Shown one piece after another: positions 22,467 through 31,087 of a stretch of 39,445 nucleotides of DNA; the stretch's first letter is position 1, and each line of letters starts with the position of its first letter. A program made the translations under genes and the position numbers. Location: NCBI RefSeq assembly GCF_004348315.1, contig NZ_SMKC01000025.1, forward strand, positions 1 to 39,445. Reading direction: 5' to 3'. The stretch comes from Streptomyces sp. 8K308. GTDB lineage: Bacteria > Actinomycetota > Actinomycetes > Streptomycetales > Streptomycetaceae. The notes below the pieces were generated by a model. It did no database searches. It was not told the DNA's origin and saw only the letters and a program-made list of their open reading frames with translations.

Positions 22467-25307
22467 GTGACGACCTTCCCCCGGCGTGTGAAACGCCTCG
22501 CCACCCTGCTGGCGCTCGCCTGTTGTGCCGGCCTCGCCGTCCCGGGCGTCGCCTCCGCCGCTTCCGGTGACGCCGACCCCGAGGTGGCCTCGGGCCCGTC
22601 CTGGTCCGTGACCCGTGTCGCGGGCGGTTTCGAGGTCTCCCTGGAACTCGACAGGACGCCGCCCGTCACGGCGAGCGCGCCCACCCTCGCCGTCGACGGC
22701 CGCGTCCTCGGCCCCGCGACCGAGTCCGCCGACGGGCGCACCCTCTCCCTGGTCACCAACGACCCCTCGGTGGCGGACGCCACCGAGGTCACCACCGACG
22801 CCTTCGGCACGGAGGCGACGGCCGGCGACCGCGAGCAGGCGGCACCCGCGCCGGCCCCCGCCGGCGACCAGGAGGCGCTGGCCGCCGACCCGGCGCGCCG
22901 CGGCGACCACGAGGTGTACGAGGCCGAGTACGACTTCGGCGACCAGGCGGTCCCGCTGCTTAACATCGGCGGCATCCGCGGCGAGATGACGGGGAAGATC
23001 TACCTTCCGGACGGCCGCGGCGAGGCGCCCGTCGTCGTCTTCCTGCACGGCCGGCACACCTCCTGCTACGGCTCCGGTGCCGCCAACCCGGCGCGCTGGC
23101 CCTGCCTGGCCTCGCCGGACAGCTCCGAGCAGCGGTTCCCCATACCCAGTCACCTCGGCTACGAGGACCCGGCCCGCGTGCTGGCCAGCAACGGCTACGC
23201 CGTCGTCTCGATCTCCGCCAACGCGATCAACGCCAACGACAACCAGCTCTCCGCCGACCACGGCGCCCAGGCCCGCGGCCAACTCGTCCTCGACACCCTG
23301 CGGATGCTGGAGCGCGCCAACGACGGGCAGGCCGTCGGCTTCCACGACGCGTTCACCGACCGGGACGTCAGCCTCGACGACGCCCTCAGCGGCGACCTGC
23401 GGCCGGCGGACCTCGTCGGCCGCCTCGACCTGGACGACGTCGGCCTCATGGGCCACTCGCGCGGTGGCGAGGGAGTGGTCGCGGCCGCCACCCTCAACGA
23501 CGCCCGGCCGGTGGCGCGGCAGTACGGGATCGACGCGGTGCTGCCGCTCGCGCCCGTCGCCTACGACCGCATCACGCTGCCCAACACGGTGACGGCGACG
23601 ATCCTCCCGTACTGCGACGGCGACGTGGAGAACCTGATGGGCCAGCACATCGTCGACGACTCGCGGCACGCCTTCGACGACGACGTGCTCCGCTCGGCGG
23701 TCCTGGTGATGGGCGCCAACCACAACTACTTCAACACCGTCTGGACGCCCGGACTCTTCCCCGCGGCCACCGCCGACGACTGGGCCTCCTTCGCACCCGC
23801 GGGCGACGACCCGACCTGCGACGCCGCCGCGGCGACCACCACCCGCCTCACCGCGGCGGAACAGCGGGAGGTCGGCGTCGCCTACCTGGCCGGCTTCTTC
23901 CGTCTCGTGCTGGGCGGGGAGGAGGAGTTCCTGCCGCTCTTCGACGGCTCGGACGTGATCGCCCCCTCGACGGCCCCGTTCGCCACCATCACGGTCACCG
24001 CCAACCAACCCGCCCGCTCCCGCCTCGACATCGCCACCTTCGAGCGGACGTCCACGGCCGTGCGCGCCTCGGGCGACGCCACCGCGGAGGTGTGCGCCAG
24101 CATGGGCGGCCAGGGCGGGGTCACCCTGCCGCAGCCCCGGCCGTTCTGCGCCACCACGGTCGACCAGGCGGCGCTCCCGCACTGGTCACCGGCCCTGTGG
24201 GCGCCGAACGTCCCCTCCTCGCCGATGCTCCACCTGTCGTGGACCTCGGGCGACGGCGATCTCCGGGTGAGCCTCCCGCGCGGCCGGCGCGACCTCGCCG
24301 ACTACGAGCGGATCTCCGTGCGGATGGCCGCCGACGCGTCCGTCGCCACCGCGACCGACGTCACCGTCAGCGTCACCGACGGCGACGGCGAGACGTGGTC
24401 GGCGCCCGTCTCGGAGCTCAACGCCGACGCCGTCACCCGGCTCCCCGGCGCGGACCACCCCTGGCTGCGCAAGATCATCCTCCAGCAGGTCAGCATCCCG
24501 ACCGCCGCTCTGGACGGGCTCGACCTCACCGACGTGCGCGAGGTGCGCTTCACGCCGGCCACGGACTCCGGCGGCGTCTACCTCTCCGACCTGACCGCCG
24601 AGAACCCGGCCGTCGGCGCCCGCCGCCCCGCCCGGCAGGCGACCGTCGACATCGCGTCGACCCGCGTCGAGGAGGGCTCGGGCCCCGGCACCGCGCAGGT
24701 CGCGGCCGTGCTCTCGCAGCGCGTCGGCCACCCGGTCACCGCGTACGTCAGCGTCTTCGGCTCCGCCCAGGGGCGGGCCGGGGTCACGATGCGGGAGGTC
24801 ACCTTCGCGCCCGGCCAGGTCTGCGTGCCGGTGGCGGTCCCCACCTACGGGGACACGCTCCCGGGCGCGACCGCGACGACGTCCTTCAAGGTCTCGGCGA
24901 CGAACGTCTCGGGCGCCGTGATGGGCGACGCCGGCTTCGGCACGCTGACCGTCCGCGAGGACGACGGCGTCACGGGCGGTTCCCCGGCGCCTGAGGTCGG
25001 CGAACGGGGCGACGTCTGCGCCGAGTACGCGGCCGCCGGGCGTACCGGCGGGCTGCGGGTCTCAGGACCGGTCACCGCCGGCTCGACCGTCGAGGTCGGC
25101 GCGCGGGGCTACCGGGCGGGCGAGAGCGTGGAGTTCGCGCTGGGCGCCACGTCCCTCGGCCGGGCCGTCGCGGACGACCGGGGCGCGGTCGCCTTCGAGG
25201 CGGCGGTCCCGGCCGGCGCCCCGACCGGCGAGGCCACGCTCACCGCGACCGGCGCCGGCTCCGGGTACACCGCCGAGGCCCGGGTGCGGGTGCGGCCCGC
25301 GCGCTGA
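22467..25307 (+). CDS. Large secreted alpha/beta hydrolase with Calx-beta-like C-terminal part
   Basis: A 946-residue protein from GTG 22467, with TAAGG upstream. A Sec signal peptide covers about residues 1-32 (RRVKR, a hydrophobic core, then VASAAS). The hydrolase domain (about 150-480) has VVVFLHGRH for the oxyanion region, the nucleophile elbow GHSRGGEG (S331) and MGANHNYFN (H419) as the likely catalytic His, as in dienelactone-hydrolase/polyester-hydrolase-like enzymes. After a middle beta-sandwich-like region (500-715), a Calx-beta-like domain follows (about 722-835, with VDIASTRVEEGSG and LTVREDDG) and then an Ig-like end. Six or more cysteines suggest disulfides outside the cell. The substrate is unknown: an ester, polyester or lipid is possible. 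It is monocistronic and ends at a strong hairpin. Confidence 0.85.
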   Translation: MTTFPRRVKRLATLLALACCAGLAVPGVASAASGDADPEVASGPSWSVTRVAGGFEVSLELDRTPPVTASAPTLAVDGRVLGPATESADGRTLSLVTNDPSVADATEVTTDAFGTEATAGDREQAAPAPAPAGDQEALAADPARRGDHEVYEAEYDFGDQAVPLLNIGGIRGEMTGKIYLPDGRGEAPVVVFLHGRHTSCYGSGAANPARWPCLASPDSSEQRFPIPSHLGYEDPARVLASNGYAVVSISANAINANDNQLSADHGAQARGQLVLDTLRMLERANDGQAVGFHDAFTDRDVSLDDALSGDLRPADLVGRLDLDDVGLMGHSRGGEGVVAAATLNDARPVARQYGIDAVLPLAPVAYDRITLPNTVTATILPYCDGDVENLMGQHIVDDSRHAFDDDVLRSAVLVMGANHNYFNTVWTPGLFPAATADDWASFAPAGDDPTCDAAAATTTRLTAAEQREVGVAYLAGFFRLVLGGEEEFLPLFDGSDVIAPSTAPFATITVTANQPARSRLDIATFERTSTAVRASGDATAEVCASMGGQGGVTLPQPRPFCATTVDQAALPHWSPALWAPNVPSSPMLHLSWTSGDGDLRVSLPRGRRDLADYERISVRMAADASVATATDVTVSVTDGDGETWSAPVSELNADAVTRLPGADHPWLRKIILQQVSIPTAALDGLDLTDVREVRFTPATDSGGVYLSDLTAENPAVGARRPARQATVDIASTRVEEGSGPGTAQVAAVLSQRVGHPVTAYVSVFGSAQGRAGVTMREVTFAPGQVCVPVAVPTYGDTLPGATATTSFKVSATNVSGAVMGDAGFGTLTVREDDGVTGGSPAPEVGERGDVCAEYAAAGRTGGLRVSGPVTAGSTVEVGARGYRAGESVEFALGATSLGRAVADDRGAVAFEAAVPAGAPTGEATLTATGAGSGYTAEARVRVRPAR

Positions 25308-25323
25308 CGCCCCGTCCGCCCGC

Positions 25324-25362
25324 GACCGTGGCCGGGCCCCGACAAAGGGCCCGGCCACGGTC
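25324..25362. terminator. Strong bidirectional terminator hairpin
   Basis: A perfect 16-bp stem, GACCGTGGCCGGGCCC (25324-25339) with its complement at 25347-25362, has a 7-base loop CGACAAA. It lies 16 bases after the hydrolase stop and 8 bases before the stop of the convergent methyltransferase gene, so it can end transcription from both sides. Confidence 0.85.
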
Positions 25363-25370
25363 AGGGCTCG

Positions 25371-26228
25371 TCAGGGCTTGAACGCGACGCCGGCCAGCAG
25401 GCTGACCTCGGCGTCCGTCATCGTCTCCCGGGCCAGCACGTGCAGCCGCGCGCTGGACTCGTAGGGGCGCCAGCGGTGGGCCACCTCGAGTCCCGGCTCC
25501 ACCAGGTCGAGCCCGGCGAAGAACCGCTCGACCTCGGCCCGCGTGCGCACCTGCGCCGGGGTGCCGCTGGCCCGGTAGATCTCGACGGCCTTCGCCGTGG
25601 CCACGGGGTCGAAGTCCGGCGTGGCGTGGCTGATCGTCAGGGCCGAACCGGACGGCACGGCGTCCACCAGCGTCTTGACCACGCCGTAGGGGTCCCGGTC
25701 GTCCGGCATGAAGTGCAGGACCGCGCAGAGGCTGAGGGCCACCGGCCGGGTGAGGTCAAGCGTCGACGTCAGCTCGGGGGCGGACAGGATCGACTTCGGA
25801 TCGGTGCCGTCCGCCCTGAGGTACGCGGTGCGGCCCTCGGGGGAGCTGTCCAGTAGCGCCTGCGCGTGGGCCAGCACCAGCGGGTCGTTGTCGACGTACA
25901 CCACCCGGCACTCGGGGGCGACGCTCTGGACCACCTCGTGCAGGTTGGGGGAGGTGGGGATGCCCGTGCCGATGTCGAGGAACTGCCGGATGCCGGCCTC
26001 GGCTAGCGTCCGCACGGCCCGGTGCATGAAGGAACGATTCTCCCTGGCGAGCGTGATGATGCCCGGGTACACCGTCAGGGCCTGTATGGCGGCCTTGCGG
26101 TCCGCCTCGTAGTTGTCCTTGCCGCCCAGGAAGAAGTCGTACATCCGTGCGGAGTGGGGCCGGCCGAGGCGAAGGTCCTCAAGCCCCACCTCGGGGATGG
26201 CGGCGATGGCGGGCTCGTTGCCGTCCAT
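25371..26228 (-). CDS. DUF574 (SAV2177-type) SAM-dependent methyltransferase
   Basis: A 285-residue protein. ATG 26228 has AAAGGG upstream; the in-frame extension to 26309 is Arg-rich and unlikely. The AdoMet site is FLDIGTGIPTSPN, with YVDNDPLVLAHA as the acidic loop. The N-terminal block ARMYDFFLGGKDNYEADR and the later LSLCAVLHFMPD are typical of PF04672, a family present in many copies in Streptomyces. Substrates are mostly unknown. It has no operon partner. The upstream region contains a decayed TetR fragment on the other strand. Confidence 0.9.
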   Translation of the reverse strand: MDGNEPAIAAIPEVGLEDLRLGRPHSARMYDFFLGGKDNYEADRKAAIQALTVYPGIITLARENRSFMHRAVRTLAEAGIRQFLDIGTGIPTSPNLHEVVQSVAPECRVVYVDNDPLVLAHAQALLDSSPEGRTAYLRADGTDPKSILSAPELTSTLDLTRPVALSLCAVLHFMPDDRDPYGVVKTLVDAVPSGSALTISHATPDFDPVATAKAVEIYRASGTPAQVRTRAEVERFFAGLDLVEPGLEVAHRWRPYESSARLHVLARETMTDAEVSLLAGVAFKP

Positions 26229-26339
26229 GACAGCCCTTTCGTCTCGACGCTCGGTGCGCTCACGGTGCCGCCATGGTAATCGCGCGCCGTGCCCCGGCAC
26301 GACACGCAACTCCCTTGCGCAACAGGCGTGTCGAGGTAA

Positions 26340-26543
26340 CGCACGTCAGCCGAGGTCGGTGACGGGCGTGCCGGGCGTGTGCGCGGCGAAGAGCGGATCA
26401 GGATCGCCGCGCTGGCGTTGGCCGCGCTGGTCGACGGCTGGGTGGTGCACGAGGCGCTCGACGCGACGTCCGCACGCGGCCGGACCGGGCTCGGCGACGC
26501 GGTGGCGCTCCTGGTGGACGGGCTGCGCGCCCGGGAAAGCTGA
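26340..26543 (+). pseudogene. Relic of a TetR-family regulator C-terminus
   Basis: After an in-frame TAA at 26337-26339 the plus strand is open to the TGA at 26541-26543 and reads ERIRIAALALAALVDGWVV followed by LGDAVALLVDGLRARES, which matches the last two helices of TetR/AcrR proteins. No helix-turn-helix or credible start is left, so this is a remnant. It occupies most of the otherwise empty stretch between the methyltransferase and permease genes. Confidence 0.55.
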
Positions 26544-26559
26544 GCCCCGACCAGCACAC

Positions 26560-27810
26560 CTAGGGCCGCAGCCGCGTCGCCGGCGTGGCGTCGCGGGTGC
26601 GGCGGCCGCGGATCAGGGTGTCAGCGGTGAGGGCCAGCACCAGCACGAGGCCGGTGACGATGTAGCGGGAGGCCGTGTCCAGGTTCAGCAGCGTCAGGCC
26701 GTTGGAGATCGACGTGATGACGAGCACGCCGACCAGCGCGGACCAGGCGCTGCCCCGGCCGCCGAAGAGGCTGGTGCCGCCGATCACGGCCGCGGCGATG
26801 GCGGTCAGGAACGTCTCGGTGCCGCCCGTGCCCTGGTTCGCCGCGGCCAGCCGCCCCGTCGCCAGGACGCCGCCGAGCGCCGCCAGCGTCGAGCAGGCGA
26901 CGAAGCAGGACACCGTCGTGCGCCGCACCGCCACCCCGAGGAGCAGCGCCGACCTGGGGTCGCCCCCCACCGCGCGCACCGCCCGGCCCCAGCGGGTGCG
27001 GCGCAGCAGCACGTCGACCACGACGACGAGCGCCACCAGCAGCACCACCGGGTAGCCGATGCCGCGCTCCGTGCCCAGGTAGGCGACGGTCACGGCGAGC
27101 ACCGTGGCGAGACCCGCCACCCGCAGCAGCAGCCTGGCCAGGCTGATCCGCGGCAGCCCGGCCCGCATCCGCCGGGCCCGCTCCACCAGCTGGACGGCCG
27201 TGACCACGGCGACCGCGGCGGCCACCAGGCTCCAGGCCGCGAGCGGGGAGAGGAAGCTCTCCTGCGCGAAGCGCACAAGAGACGATTCGAACGGCAGGTT
27301 GATCGAGCCCTGTGGGCCGAGCACCCGGAGCTGCACGCCGGCGAGGGCGAGCAGCCCGGCCAGCGTCAGCACGAAGCTGGGCAGCCCGAGCCGGGTGGCG
27401 AGCAGTCCGTAGCCGAGGCCGACGACGACGCCCACGGCCAGCGCGAGCAGGATGCCGAGCGCGATCGGCCACTCCTCGGACACGGTGGTGACCGCGACCA
27501 CGGCCGCGGCGAGCCCGCTGACCGAGCCGACGGACAGGTCGATCTGCCCGACCAGCAGCACCAGCACCACGCCGAGCGCGATCACGCCGGTGGGGACGGA
27601 CTGCAGCGTCAGGTTCACCAGGTTCTCGGCGGAGAGGAACGCCGGCTCGACGAGGCCGAACACGCCCCAGAGCAGCACCAGGGCGCCGATGACCGGGACC
27701 ATGCCGAGCTGGCGGTCGGGGACGCGGTGCAGCAGGCGGTGCCAGGGCTCGTCGCCCGTGAGGGTCGCGGCGAGCGTGCGCTGCGACGGCGGTGCGGCGG
27801 TTCGGCTCAT
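26560..27810 (-). CDS. Sugar ABC transporter permease (XylH/RbsC type)
   Basis: A 416-residue membrane protein. ATG 27810 overlaps the ATPase stop (ATGA). About ten hydrophobic segments are visible, with the family blocks GVIALGVVLVLLVGQIDLSVG near the third segment (first 20 residues of the block are typical of CUT2 permeases) and AAVIGGTSLFGGRGSAW, the conserved loop of the BPD_transp_2 family. It should form the channel for a monosaccharide brought by the lipoprotein encoded two genes upstream, powered by the ATPase next to it. It is the last gene of a four-gene operon led by a ROK regulator. The substrate is probably a pentose or related sugar, judged from the XylF-like binding protein. 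Confidence 0.9.
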   Translation of the reverse strand: MSRTAAPPSQRTLAATLTGDEPWHRLLHRVPDRQLGMVPVIGALVLLWGVFGLVEPAFLSAENLVNLTLQSVPTGVIALGVVLVLLVGQIDLSVGSVSGLAAAVVAVTTVSEEWPIALGILLALAVGVVVGLGYGLLATRLGLPSFVLTLAGLLALAGVQLRVLGPQGSINLPFESSLVRFAQESFLSPLAAWSLVAAAVAVVTAVQLVERARRMRAGLPRISLARLLLRVAGLATVLAVTVAYLGTERGIGYPVVLLVALVVVVDVLLRRTRWGRAVRAVGGDPRSALLLGVAVRRTTVSCFVACSTLAALGGVLATGRLAAANQGTGGTETFLTAIAAAVIGGTSLFGGRGSAWSALVGVLVITSISNGLTLLNLDTASRYIVTGLVLVLALTADTLIRGRRTRDATPATRLRP

Positions 27811-28568
27811 CGGGGCTTCCTGCCGCTTGGCCGGCTCACCCCGGTCATCGCGGCGAGCAGATCCTCGTACCCGACGCTGGCGGCGTCAAGTTCGCCGCCG
27901 ATCCGGCCGAGCCGCAGCACGGCGAACCGGTCCGCCACCGCCTGCAGGTCGGCGGCCTGGTGGCTGATGAGGACCACCGCGTGCCCGCGCTCGCGCAGCC
28001 GCTCCACCAGGTTGAGCACCTCGGCGGTCTGCCGGACGCCGAGCGCGGCGGTCGGCTCGTCGAGGACGACGACCCGGGGCGAGCCGAGCAGCGCCCGCGC
28101 CACGGCCACGACCTGCCGCTGCCCGCCGGACAGGGTCCGCACCGGCACCCGGACCGACGGGACGCCGGTGGCGAGCTGGCCGAGCAGCTCCCAGGCCCTG
28201 CGCTCCATCGCGACCTCGTCGAGGAAGCCGCCGCGGGTCGGCTCGTGGCCGAGGAAGAGGTTCTCGACGACGTCGAGGTTGTCGCAGAGCGCGAGCTCCT
28301 GGAAGACCGCGGCGATGCCGAGGCCGCGGGCGACGGCGGGGGAGTCGAGCACCACGGGCGCCCCGTCGAGCAGGATCCGGCCGGCGTCCGGCCGGTACAC
28401 CCCGGCGATCACGCCGGCGAGCGTCGACTTGCCCGCCGCGTTGTCGCCGACGACGGCCAGCACCTCGTGCTGGTGGATGTCCAGGTCGACGTCGATGAGG
28501 GCGCGTACCCCGCCGAAGTTCTTCGAGACCCCGCGCAGCGACAGCACTGGCGTGGTTCCCGGGCTCAC
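27807..28568 (-). CDS. Sugar ABC transporter ATPase, single domain
   Basis: A 253-residue protein from GTG 28568, which overlaps the binding-protein stop (GTGA); the longer open frame upstream is a shadow. Walker A GDNAAGKST (residues 41-49), Q loop VFQELALC, signature LSGGQ (146-150), Walker B VVLDEPTAAL and switch LISHQ are all present. The family form GDNxAGKST is typical of ribose/xylose importers. Unlike RbsA and XylG, which have two ATPase halves, this protein has one, as in FrcA-type systems, so it probably acts as a homodimer. It energises the permease whose gene follows with a 4-base overlap. Confidence 0.93.
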   Translation of the reverse strand: MSPGTTPVLSLRGVSKNFGGVRALIDVDLDIHQHEVLAVVGDNAAGKSTLAGVIAGVYRPDAGRILLDGAPVVLDSPAVARGLGIAAVFQELALCDNLDVVENLFLGHEPTRGGFLDEVAMERRAWELLGQLATGVPSVRVPVRTLSGGQRQVVAVARALLGSPRVVVLDEPTAALGVRQTAEVLNLVERLRERGHAVVLISHQAADLQAVADRFAVLRLGRIGGELDAASVGYEDLLAAMTGVSRPSGRKPR

Positions 28569-29671
28569 CGGCCCTCCCGGGACAGGCCAGCGGCCTCGCA
28601 CGCCGCCGCGTAGTAGGGGGTGCAGATCTCCTCGACCGTGTGCACCCCGCCGTCGACCAGGACCCGCTCCACGTCGTCGACGCCGACCGCCCGGGGGGCA
28701 AGCAGCACGCTGGGCACCCCCTGGATGGTGGCGGTGGTGCGGGGGCTCTCGCCGCGCAGCACCCGCACGGCCAGCTCGGCCGCGGTGCGGGCCTGCTCGG
28801 TGGTCGCCTTGAAGACGGTCATGTACTGGTCGCCGGAGATGATGCGCTGGGCCGCGGCGAGCTCGCCGTCCTGACCGGTGACGGGCGGCACCGGGTGGAT
28901 CCCGGCGGCCTTCATGGCTGCGATGGCGCCGCCTGCGATGCCGTCGTTGGCGGCGTAGACGCCGTCGATGCGGTCGCCGAACCTGGCGACCTGGCTTTCC
29001 ACCCAGTTGGTGGCCATGTCCGGACTCCAGCCCGGGGTGTCGTACTCGGCGAGCACCTCGATGTCCTCTCCTTCGAGGGCACGGTCGACGCCGGCCGCGA
29101 GCGCGGCGGCGTTGGGGTCGGTCGGCGAGCCGCGGAGGAGGAGGATGCCAGGCGGCCGGCCGTCCGCCCGGGGGCCCCGCTCCCTGACGGCGTCCTCGAC
29201 GGCGGTCACCAGGGAGACGCCCTGGAGGTAGCCGATGAGCTCGCTGTCGAACGAGACGTAGTAGTCGATGTCGCCGTCGGCGATGAAGCGATCGTAGGCG
29301 ATGACGGGCACCCCGTGTCGCCGCGCCTCCCGGACGATGCTGACGGCCGCCGCCGTGTCGACGGCGTCGAGGACGAGCACGTCGGCGCCCCTGACGAGCA
29401 TCGACTCGGCCTGCTGCTGCTGGGTCGCCGCGTTCTGGTCGGCGTTGGCGTAGTACACCTCGCAGCCGGCGCAGCGCTCCTCCACGACGTGGACGAACGT
29501 GGGACGGTCGGTCGTCTCGTAGCGCCCGGTCTTCGCCTCGGGCAGCAGCAGCCCGATGGCGCCCTCCGGCGGGCCGCCCGAGGCGTCGGGCACGCACGCG
29601 GTCGCCGCGAACAGCGACAGCGCCGCGAGACAGAGCGCGGCGGCTCGCAGCAGCCGTCGTTGGCCCGTCAC
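28565..29671 (-). CDS. XylF-like sugar-binding lipoprotein
   Basis: A 368-residue protein. GTG 29671 overlaps the stop of the ROK gene (GTGA). An N-terminal signal (QRRLLRAAALCLAALSLF) ends at a lipobox with C26, so the protein is membrane-anchored outside the cell. Family blocks of periplasmic-binding type I proteins for pentoses are visible: TQQQQAESML, GVPVIAYDRFIADGDIDYYV (the XylF-like hinge region) and VYAANDGIAGGAIAAMK. It binds the sugar and delivers it to the permease. Xylose or a related pentose is the best guess; the binding residues were not compared in detail. Confidence 0.88.
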   Translation of the reverse strand: MTGQRRLLRAAALCLAALSLFAATACVPDASGGPPEGAIGLLLPEAKTGRYETTDRPTFVHVVEERCAGCEVYYANADQNAATQQQQAESMLVRGADVLVLDAVDTAAAVSIVREARRHGVPVIAYDRFIADGDIDYYVSFDSELIGYLQGVSLVTAVEDAVRERGPRADGRPPGILLLRGSPTDPNAAALAAGVDRALEGEDIEVLAEYDTPGWSPDMATNWVESQVARFGDRIDGVYAANDGIAGGAIAAMKAAGIHPVPPVTGQDGELAAAQRIISGDQYMTVFKATTEQARTAAELAVRVLRGESPRTTATIQGVPSVLLAPRAVGVDDVERVLVDGGVHTVEEICTPYYAAACEAAGLSREGR

Positions 29672-30852
29672 GGGGTCACCCCCAGCGCGCCGCTGATCCG
29701 GGCCGTGTCCAGGGCGACGGCCAGGGCCCCGCGCACCTCGGCGGCGTCGCCGAGCTCGGAGGCGACCACCCGGACAGGGCCCGCCGTGCTCGGCATGGTG
29801 CGCTGCTCCATGACCGTGCGCATCGGGCCGAGCAGGATCTCGCCGGCGTCGGCGAGCCGGCCGCCGACCACCACGATCTCGGGGTCGACCAGGTTGCACA
29901 GGTTGGCGGCGGCGACGCCCAGGTGCTGGCCGGTGTCGGACAGCACCCGGCGGCAGCCCGGGTCGCCGTCCTGGGCGCGGAGGATGACGTCCCGCAGCGT
30001 GAGGTGCCCGTGGCTGGCGGCGAGCATCCCGAGGAGGGCCGGCGCGCCGACGAACGTCTCCAGACAGCCACGGTTGCCGCACCGGCAGATCGGGCCGTTC
30101 TCGTCGATCGTCACGTGGCCTATCTCGCCGGCGCCCCCGGCCCGGCCGTGCACCAGCTGACCGCCCATGACCAGGCCGCCGCCCACTCCGTGGGACACCC
30201 GCAGGTAGGCCACGTTCTCGTGGCCCACGGCGGCGCCGAGGCGGGTCTCGGCGACGGCGCCCAGGTTGGCGTCGTTGTCGACGGCCACCGGGGCCGCCAG
30301 CTCCTCGCCGAGCACCTCGGGCACCGCCACGCCGTCCCAGCCGCGCAGCATCCCGACCGTCGTGACGCGGCCGGTGCGGCGGTCCACCGGCGTGGGCAGG
30401 CAGACGCCCACGGCGAGCAGCTCCTCCGGGCCCGCGTCCAGGGACTCCAGCATCTCCACGACCAGCAGCGCCGCGCGGCGCAGCCCGGCGTCGGCCCGGT
30501 GGTCGGGCGCGAGCGGCATCCGCTGGTCGGCGAGCACCTGCATCGCGGCGTCGGCGAGCGCGACCCGCATGGACCGGCTGCCGAAGTGCACCCCGGCCAC
30601 CAGGCCGAGGCCCCGGGCGAGGGTGACCTGGAGGGCACGCCGACCGCTGCGGGTGGACGGCGACGTGTGCAGCACGCCGCTGGCCGCGAGCTCCTTGACG
30701 ATGTTGGAGACGGTGGCCGGCGACAGCCCTGTGACCCCGGCCAGTTCTATCTGCGTGAGCGAGCCGTGCCGCTGAACGGCGCTCACGATCCGGGCTCGGT
30801 TGGCCTCACGTAGTGAAGTCTGCGAGCCGGGAGTCACCCGGTCAGTGCGCAC
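29668..30852 (-). CDS. ROK-family transcriptional regulator
   Basis: A 394-residue protein from GTG 30852; GTG 30837 is a possible later start. A MarR-like helix-turn-helix fills residues 14-75 (LTQIELAGVTGLSPATVSNI). The ROK sugar-kinase-like domain follows, with the Zn-binding block CRCGNRGCLE and GHVTIDENG (His ligand) plus the DNDANLGAVAE and GVGGGLVMGG glycine-rich motifs. It is the first gene of the transporter operon, overlapping the next gene by 4 bases, so it probably controls its own operon and maybe the divergent one through the palindrome near 30988. ROK repressors usually leave DNA when the transported sugar or its phosphate binds. Confidence 0.92.
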   Translation of the reverse strand: MRTDRVTPGSQTSLREANRARIVSAVQRHGSLTQIELAGVTGLSPATVSNIVKELAASGVLHTSPSTRSGRRALQVTLARGLGLVAGVHFGSRSMRVALADAAMQVLADQRMPLAPDHRADAGLRRAALLVVEMLESLDAGPEELLAVGVCLPTPVDRRTGRVTTVGMLRGWDGVAVPEVLGEELAAPVAVDNDANLGAVAETRLGAAVGHENVAYLRVSHGVGGGLVMGGQLVHGRAGGAGEIGHVTIDENGPICRCGNRGCLETFVGAPALLGMLAASHGHLTLRDVILRAQDGDPGCRRVLSDTGQHLGVAAANLCNLVDPEIVVVGGRLADAGEILLGPMRTVMEQRTMPSTAGPVRVVASELGDAAEVRGALAVALDTARISGALGVTP

Positions 30853-30987
30853 AGCGGGCAGCTTACCCGCCGTACCCGCGCCCGGTCAGGACCGCGTTCG
30901 CCGCCCAGGCCCCAGGGAGCACGCCAGGCGCCACCCTTGGATACACGAGCCGACCGCAAGTAACGATTAGAGGCTCGTTTGGATTTA

Positions 30988-31005
30988 CTTCTTGATTTCA
31001 AGGAG
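30988..31005. promoter_or_regulatory. Near-palindromic operator between two sugar operons
   Basis: CTTCTTGA (30988-30995) and TCAAGGAG (30998-31005) form an inverted repeat with one mismatch and a 2-base centre, in the AT-richest part of the 235-base divergent region. Related AAGTAA half-sites lie at about 30957-30964 and, inverted, at 30985-30990. It is well placed for the ROK regulator to control both directions. The symmetry is seen; the regulator assignment is inferred. Confidence 0.5.
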
Positions 31006-31087
31006 GGTCGGTCCTTGGATGTCCGCAGACACCAGGGACGCACCCAGGCGTCCCCCCGGTACGGCAACGAAGGCGTAGGGACAACCC

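Noticed and set aside
21117..24182. A 1021-codon minus-strand open frame spanning the Sel1 region and the hydrolase
   Set aside because: Only its last 122 codons (from ATG 21485) look like a protein; the rest mirrors the secreted hydrolase gene and the Sel1 gene in the wrong frame.
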